A stretch of 64,000 nucleotides of DNA from JBCBDX01 sp039822005 (GTDB lineage: Bacteria > Pseudomonadota > Alphaproteobacteria > Rhizobiales > Rhizobiaceae). A model generated the notes under the pieces. The model was not told the origin of the DNA. It did not search any database and was given only the letters and a program-made list of their open reading frames with translations. Of this stretch, positions 60,071 through 64,000 are shown piece after piece. Positions within the stretch are counted from its first letter, which is position 1. Each line of letters opens with the position of its first letter. The position numbers and the translations under genes were made by a program. The stretch lies in contig JBCBMZ010000002.1 of assembly GCA_039822005.1 (NCBI GenBank), positions 248,001 through 312,000 on the forward strand, written 5' to 3'.

Positions 60071-60309
60071 CAATAGTCCCCGTGGCTTCCTCGCGTGACC
60101 GGAGACATAGGTGAGTGTCGATGTAAGCGCAATTGCGATCACCAATTATTATCGGTGCTGCGCCATCGTGTAGCCATGGGGTCTTATCGCCACAAATAGC
60201 GCACAATTTCGCGGCGTTGGCGCCGCATTTAGCTCTGAATATTTCTTGGCTGGGAATACGAGGGATCGGGACCTATTCTGGGACCGTTGCATGTCTAGGA
60301 GCTGTATAT

Positions 60310-60981
60310 ATGCGTGCAACATTACTAAAAACACTTCTGTCAATTTCGCTTTTGGCCGGATCAGCGTCGGCCTATGCGGCGGACCCGGCCAGCGGCGCTG
60401 ATGCCGTTCGTTTGCCGTCCTTTCCGCCGCTTCCTGCCGCGGTCGCCGTACAAAACGCGGGCAATGACTGGTCAGGTGTTTATGTCGGTGGTTTCGGAAA
60501 TTACACGACGGGTTCGTTTGACAGCACGCTCGGGCGCGTTGACGCTAGTGGTTATGAAGGCGGGGTTTTCGCAGGCTACGACTACGCAATTGATAATTAC
60601 ATTATCGGCGGCGAAGCAGACATCGCACTTGGTTCGGTCGCGGGCGAAGACGGTGCAACGGATACGAACTTGGAAAAACGGATCAATGGTTCAGTCAGAG
60701 CTCGGGCTGGTGTCGCTGTAGATCGCGTTCTGATCTATGGTACAGCCGGTTTGGCCATCGCCGGTACCGAAATCATGCAAAGTAGCGATGCTGACACAGC
60801 GACCCACTTGGGTTGGACGGTCGGTGCCGGTGTAGATGTAAAAATCACTGAAAAACTGTTTGGCCGTATTGAGTACCGTTACACGGACTATGACAGCAAA
60901 ACATTCAGCCTCGGTAGTGAAGCTGTGGCCTCGGGATTTGACGAGCATTCTGTACGTGCAGGGCTGGGTATAAAGTTCTAA
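60310..60981 (+). CDS. outer membrane beta-barrel protein (Omp25/Omp31-like)
   Basis: The 223-residue protein from ATG 60310 (AGGAGC upstream) has a signal peptide ending at AYAADP (residues 1-24). A short linker follows, then an eight-strand type barrel: WSGVYVGGFGNYTTG, YEGGVFAGYDYAIDNYIIG, INGSVRARAGVAVDRVLIYG and FGRIEYRYTDYDSKTF, ending in a C-terminal Phe (GLGIKF), the outer-membrane insertion signal. The family is abundant in the Hyphomicrobiales. It ends at a strong terminator. Confidence 0.88.
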   Translation: MRATLLKTLLSISLLAGSASAYAADPASGADAVRLPSFPPLPAAVAVQNAGNDWSGVYVGGFGNYTTGSFDSTLGRVDASGYEGGVFAGYDYAIDNYIIGGEADIALGSVAGEDGATDTNLEKRINGSVRARAGVAVDRVLIYGTAGLAIAGTEIMQSSDADTATHLGWTVGAGVDVKITEKLFGRIEYRYTDYDSKTFSLGSEAVASGFDEHSVRAGLGIKF

Positions 60982-61013
60982 AAAAAAGCCCCAAGAGTAT
61001 GTAGCAACCACTT

Positions 61014-61050
61014 TGCCCGGCGTGCGTAGTGCAGTACCGGGCATTTTTTT
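61014..61050 (+). terminator. terminator after the outer membrane protein gene
   Basis: TGCCCGG (61014-61020) pairs with CCGGGCA (61037-61043), loop of 16 bases, followed by seven T. The convergent GST gene ends at 61049, inside the T-run. Confidence 0.85.
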
Positions 61051-61651
61051 ATGCGCTGGGCTTAAGACCCTCAAATGCGCCGACTGTTTCTGAAAGTTTC
61101 CCGTAGAACCGTTTGAGTTTTGGGCGGCCGCGCGACCAGGCAAGATCCGGAAAGCGCAATTGTGCATAACCAATCGCGCAAGCCAGTGCGATGTGACCAA
61201 CATGCGGCTTGCCGCGCATGGTGCAATTGTCATTGAGCCAGTCGAGGGTGCGCTCAACTTTACGCGCCTGATAATCAAGCCAGGATTGTTCAACCTTTTC
61301 TGCCGGGCGGAAGCGTTTCTCGTAAACCTGAGCGAGTAGCGCATCGCAAAGCCCATCGGCCGCCGCTTCAAGGCGCTCGGCTTCGCGCCGTTTCATGGCA
61401 TTGCGCGGAAAAAGCAGTTTTCCCGACATGCGGTCCAATTCCTGCGTGATCGTCCGGCTGTCAAAAACGCCGGTTCCGTCCTCAAGAACAAGACAAGGGA
61501 TTTTTCCCAAAGGATTGGCCACCAGCAGATTGTCCGGTTCCTGCCCTGTCGCAACAATCTCGGCATTGATCTCGATCCCTGCAATGGCCGCGCAAACGCG
61601 CACTTTGGCCGAATATGGAGAAGCCGGAGCATAAAAAAGTGTGACGCTCAT
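61049..61651 (-). CDS. glutathione S-transferase family protein
   Basis: The 200-residue protein has a thioredoxin-like N-terminal domain (LFYAPASPYSAKVRVCAAI, with the SPYS motif in the active-site region; NPLGKIPCLVLEDGTGVFDS for the glutathione gamma-glutamyl site) and a helical C-terminal domain (about 85-200, with VGHIALACAIGYAQLRF). Such proteins conjugate glutathione or use it for isomerase or reductase steps. The substrate cannot be predicted. Confidence 0.85.
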   Translation of the reverse strand: MSVTLFYAPASPYSAKVRVCAAIAGIEINAEIVATGQEPDNLLVANPLGKIPCLVLEDGTGVFDSRTITQELDRMSGKLLFPRNAMKRREAERLEAAADGLCDALLAQVYEKRFRPAEKVEQSWLDYQARKVERTLDWLNDNCTMRGKPHVGHIALACAIGYAQLRFPDLAWSRGRPKLKRFYGKLSETVGAFEGLKPSA

Positions 61652-61672
61652 GGTCGATGATCCTTTAGGACT

Positions 61673-62371
61673 TTATGGGGCGGGGACAACGGCCAGATTA
61701 CGCAACTGGCAGTGGCGTCTGTCCACCTCGGGGCAAGACGTGAAGCTGGAGAGATCTTTGGTCAAGCAAATCCGTACATCACGCAAGAAACGACGGTCGC
61801 AGGTCACGGCGATTTGTTCAGGCCGCAACGCATCATTGGCCTCTAGGAATGCTTCCTCAACGTCAAGGTGAGAACGGGAAAAAGACTGTGATTGGCCCGC
61901 ATCGATATCGGGTTTGACGATCATCGCAAAAGCGCGCCTGGTGGTCTGAAAATAGTCGTCCTGATCCAGGCCCGAGCATGAGCCGTGTTTGCGCCACTGG
62001 TGCGCGACCAGTCCGGTTGACGGCATAATGTCGAACATCTTTTCAGCAAGCGAGCGGGAAACATTTTCGCGTGTGGAGGGTTCGCAAAACTCCGGATAGC
62101 CCCTTTGAAACTGCGGCCAAAGCCCGTGCACCACCCATTCAAACGAACGACCCGTGCCGCACTGCTGGCGGTTGGCGCGAGCCCCTTCAGACCGGCAATA
62201 GCCGGGCGACCAGGAAAGCGAAAGGACGTAAAAATCAAAGCCCGATCCCACGGGAAGTGGCGATCCGTCAGCGGTTTGCGCTCGACTTGACGTGTCTTCG
62301 CAGGCGGCCAAAAACGATGTCAGGGTGCCGACTGCCATCGCCAAAAACAGGCGCGATAGGATGCGATGCAT
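61673..62371 (-). CDS. ribonuclease T2 family lipoprotein
   Basis: The 232-residue protein starts at ATG 62371 and has a lipoprotein signal, hydrophobic LFLAMAVGTLTSF then lipobox LAAC (Cys at about 24), so it should be membrane-anchored in the periplasm. Both RNase T2 active-site segments are present: WVVHGLWPQF (CAS I) and HQWRKHGSC (CAS II), plus LSLSWSPGYC near the start and several cysteines. These enzymes cut RNA through 2',3'-cyclic phosphates. It lies 7 bp after an exported unknown protein gene and is likely cotranscribed with it. Confidence 0.88.
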   Translation of the reverse strand: MHRILSRLFLAMAVGTLTSFLAACEDTSSRAQTADGSPLPVGSGFDFYVLSLSWSPGYCRSEGARANRQQCGTGRSFEWVVHGLWPQFQRGYPEFCEPSTRENVSRSLAEKMFDIMPSTGLVAHQWRKHGSCSGLDQDDYFQTTRRAFAMIVKPDIDAGQSQSFSRSHLDVEEAFLEANDALRPEQIAVTCDRRFLRDVRICLTKDLSSFTSCPEVDRRHCQLRNLAVVPAP

Positions 62372-62378
62372 TTTCAGC

Positions 62379-62873
62379 TCAGCGCAGCAAACGGCAATGA
62401 CCGTTATATACATTCCACGGATCAAGCCCGTCGATGCAGAACTCGACATTATGGATCAAGCCGCCATTACCGAGTGCATTCTGCACAATTTTGCGCGATC
62501 CAAGCCATGACTGCCCGAAACCTGCAAATCCAACGCCGCCTTCAATCAGATACCAGATTTTGCGGTGTTCACCATCGTTGAATGTCGCGGTTGCGTGGCA
62601 ATAGCGGCGCGCGAGGGCGCGCGCGTCATGCACATCTTGCGGCACGTACCGGTGTTGATGGATGCCGGTGATACTGTCTATCCGCCAATGCGGGCGGTGA
62701 TGGACCCGTTTGGCCTGGGTTTTGAACTTTGACTGGATGATTTTAATCAGTTGCGGGGTTTCGCAAATCGCGCTGTCAACGGTCCGATAATACTCTTCAT
62801 GCGCGCTGACCGGCGAGACCGTCATCAAACCCGCAAATACAGCACCAGTCAAAAGCGAAAGAATTGTCCGCAT
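62379..62873 (-). CDS. exported protein of unknown function
   Basis: The 164-residue protein starts at ATG 62873 (AAGGGG upstream). A signal peptide ends near PVSAHE (residue 24). The mature part has four cysteines and a His-rich region (RVHHRPHWR, GIHQHRYVPQDVHDAR), then a C-terminal half that looks like a compact domain (HRKIWYLIEGGVGFAGFGQS, EFCIDGLDPWNVYNGHC). The last Cys residues probably pair. I know no named domain. It directly precedes the RNase T2 lipoprotein gene. Confidence 0.7.
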   Translation of the reverse strand: MRTILSLLTGAVFAGLMTVSPVSAHEEYYRTVDSAICETPQLIKIIQSKFKTQAKRVHHRPHWRIDSITGIHQHRYVPQDVHDARALARRYCHATATFNDGEHRKIWYLIEGGVGFAGFGQSWLGSRKIVQNALGNGGLIHNVEFCIDGLDPWNVYNGHCRLLR

Positions 62874-62950
62874 GACACACCCCTTACCAACGGGTGCAAC
62901 CCTAGCCGCACCCTCATCTTCAAACAAGGTAACCCATACGTGTCAGAGAA

Positions 62951-63808
62951 CTATTTTGGTCTAATGAGCCATGCTGTTGCCCAATTGCCGCGATCAGGCC
63001 GTACTGAAAGCCTTTTGGCGAGGGCAGGTAGCAAAAGCTGTAATTCATCAAAAAGCGTAAAAGGAGGGTTCAGGATGATCATGCCGGTGCCATGGAAACG
63101 GCCTTCATGTGGCTGGGAGACATGCAGTTGAGTGTCGAGCGCGCCACTCACAGGAAGGTGCTCGACACCGCGCCTTAGTTGCGCACTCATATGGCTATCC
63201 TTGAGCGGATACCAAATCAGATAAGTGCCCGTTGAAAAACGCCTGAGCGCTTCGTAGACGCCTAGTAGCAAATCATCTGCCTCAGTGGTTTTTTCAAAGG
63301 GCGGGTCGATCAAAACCAGCCCGCGTTTTTCGGCCGGTGGAAGCTTGGCTCGAAGCGCGGTCCATGCATCCATTTGTGCGATCTCTATCTTCTTTTTGCC
63401 GGCATAGTTGGAGGCAAGCGTCGCGCAATCCTCCGGGTGCAACTCGTTGAAAACACAACGATCTTGGGGTCGACGACTGCACGACAGGATTTCCGGTGAA
63501 CCAGGAGCAGTCCTGATGGCCTCGCCTTCATTCAGCGCATTGACGATGCCCTTATAGGCTTTGAAGAGCCGTTCTATCTCAGCGGCAAAAGGCGTTGGAT
63601 GCGCAAAGAACTTACCTATGCCAAGGTCCGCTTCATTCGTCTTTTGCGCCTGCGCGGAACTCAGATCATATCGCCCGATACCGGCATGGGTGTCGAGCAT
63701 GAGTATGCCCGCATCCTTGCGCTGGAGATAGGCAATAACACGCAACAATATGGTGTGTTTGACCACATCGGCGAAATTGCCGGCGTGATAGGCGTGGCGG
63801 TAGTTCAC
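62951..63808 (-). CDS. rlmJ: 23S rRNA (A2030-N6)-methyltransferase
   Basis: The 285-residue protein begins MNYRHAYHAGNFADVVKH, the highly conserved RlmJ N-terminus. LMLDTHAGIGRYDL is the SAM-binding motif, and GLVLIDPPFEKTTEAD carries the DPPF catalytic motif of N6-adenine methyltransferases. It methylates A2030 of 23S rRNA without cofactors other than SAM. The start is a GTG at 63808 that overlaps the purN stop by 4 bp (GTGA). Confidence 0.93.
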   Translation of the reverse strand: MNYRHAYHAGNFADVVKHTILLRVIAYLQRKDAGILMLDTHAGIGRYDLSSAQAQKTNEADLGIGKFFAHPTPFAAEIERLFKAYKGIVNALNEGEAIRTAPGSPEILSCSRRPQDRCVFNELHPEDCATLASNYAGKKKIEIAQMDAWTALRAKLPPAEKRGLVLIDPPFEKTTEADDLLLGVYEALRRFSTGTYLIWYPLKDSHMSAQLRRGVEHLPVSGALDTQLHVSQPHEGRFHGTGMIILNPPFTLFDELQLLLPALAKRLSVRPDRGNWATAWLIRPK

Positions 63809-64000
63809 GCCGAGAGTTCCTCGGCGATTTTACGCAGGGCAATTGGGTAAAGCCTGTGTTCCTCTAGCAGCACCCGTGCGGCCAGCATATCGGGCGTATC
63901 ACCTCCAAAGACCGGAATTTTGGCCTGACAAATAACGGGCCCTTCATCCATGCCCGGGGTGACATGGTGTACGCTGCAGCCATGCTCTGTTTCGCCCGCT
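63805..64000 (-). CDS. purN: phosphoribosylglycinamide formyltransferase, C-terminal end (cut by window edge)
   Basis: The frame is open to the right edge and 65 residues are visible. HGCSVHHVTPGMDEGPVICQ and the end EEHRLYPIALRKIAEEL match the C-terminus of PurN, including the Asp of MDEGP that takes part in catalysis. PurN adds a formyl group from 10-formyl-THF to GAR in purine synthesis. Its stop overlaps the rlmJ start. Confidence 0.9.
   Translation of the reverse strand, partial: AGETEHGCSVHHVTPGMDEGPVICQAKIPVFGGDTPDMLAARVLLEEHRLYPIALRKIAEELSA

Overview
The window looks like a chromosomal segment of an alphaproteobacterium, most likely a member of the Hyphomicrobiales (Rhizobiales). Three things point there: the block fabD-fabG-acpP-fabF-mltG-yicC-gmk followed convergently by rsmA-pdxA-surA-lptD-lptG-lptF; the order pgsA-moaD-moaE beside uvrC; and an Omp25-like porin, two-ATPase CUT1 sugar uptake and a PcaD-PcaC fusion. 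No rRNA, tRNA, CRISPR array or intact insertion sequence was seen.

Layout. 1-5123 is a loose accessory stretch: a partial NhaP-type antiporter, a small basic protein, cspA with its terminator, a Ser/Asp-rich unknown, a scar in which two convergent genes (dienelactone hydrolase and ABM monooxygenase) have both lost their 3' ends, and a divergent cupin/LysR pair around a palindrome. 5447-19481 is one catabolic locus. On the minus strand, nine genes run from a Tat-type sugar-binding protein through two permeases and two ATPases to a 3-hydroxyacyl-CoA-dehydrogenase-family oxidoreductase, a DUF849 beta-keto acid cleavage enzyme (BKACE), an SMP-30 lactonase and an SDR. Divergently on the plus strand lie a TIM-barrel isomerase/epimerase, a Gfo/Idh/MocA oxidoreductase, a DUF4432 mutarotase-like protein and a LacI regulator. 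The shared intergenic region carries the same 14-bp LacI-type operator twice, in opposite orientation. The enzyme set fits uptake and oxidation of a (possibly 2-deoxy) sugar to a beta-keto acid that BKACE splits.

19482-21291 holds an AT-rich membrane-protein gene between two 59-bp inverted repeats. 21292-30767 is a 4-hydroxybenzoate/protocatechuate locus: AraC (PobR-like) regulator, TRAP transporter, pobA, fused pcaDC, pcaH, pcaG, a second BKACE and pcaB, with overlapping or tightly spaced genes from the transporter onward. The BKACE sits where the beta-ketoadipate CoA-transferase and thiolase genes would be expected.

30987-47771 is core: fatty acid synthesis, septal/cell-wall and nucleotide genes, then the LPS export genes, pepA and holC, ending in an unknown membrane protein with a 23-residue acidic run coded by a GAY repeat. 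47850-50441 is an AT-rich island of three exported or membrane unknowns, one a HEXXH metallopeptidase-like protein. 50499-64000 returns to core genes: an ABC-F ATPase, ndk with terminator, a thioesterase, a hemolysin III protein, a CBS protein, moaE, moaD, pgsA, uvrC, an SDR, a Na+/Ca2+ exchanger, an outer membrane protein, a GST, an RNase T2 lipoprotein with an exported partner, rlmJ, and the 3' end of purN at the right edge.
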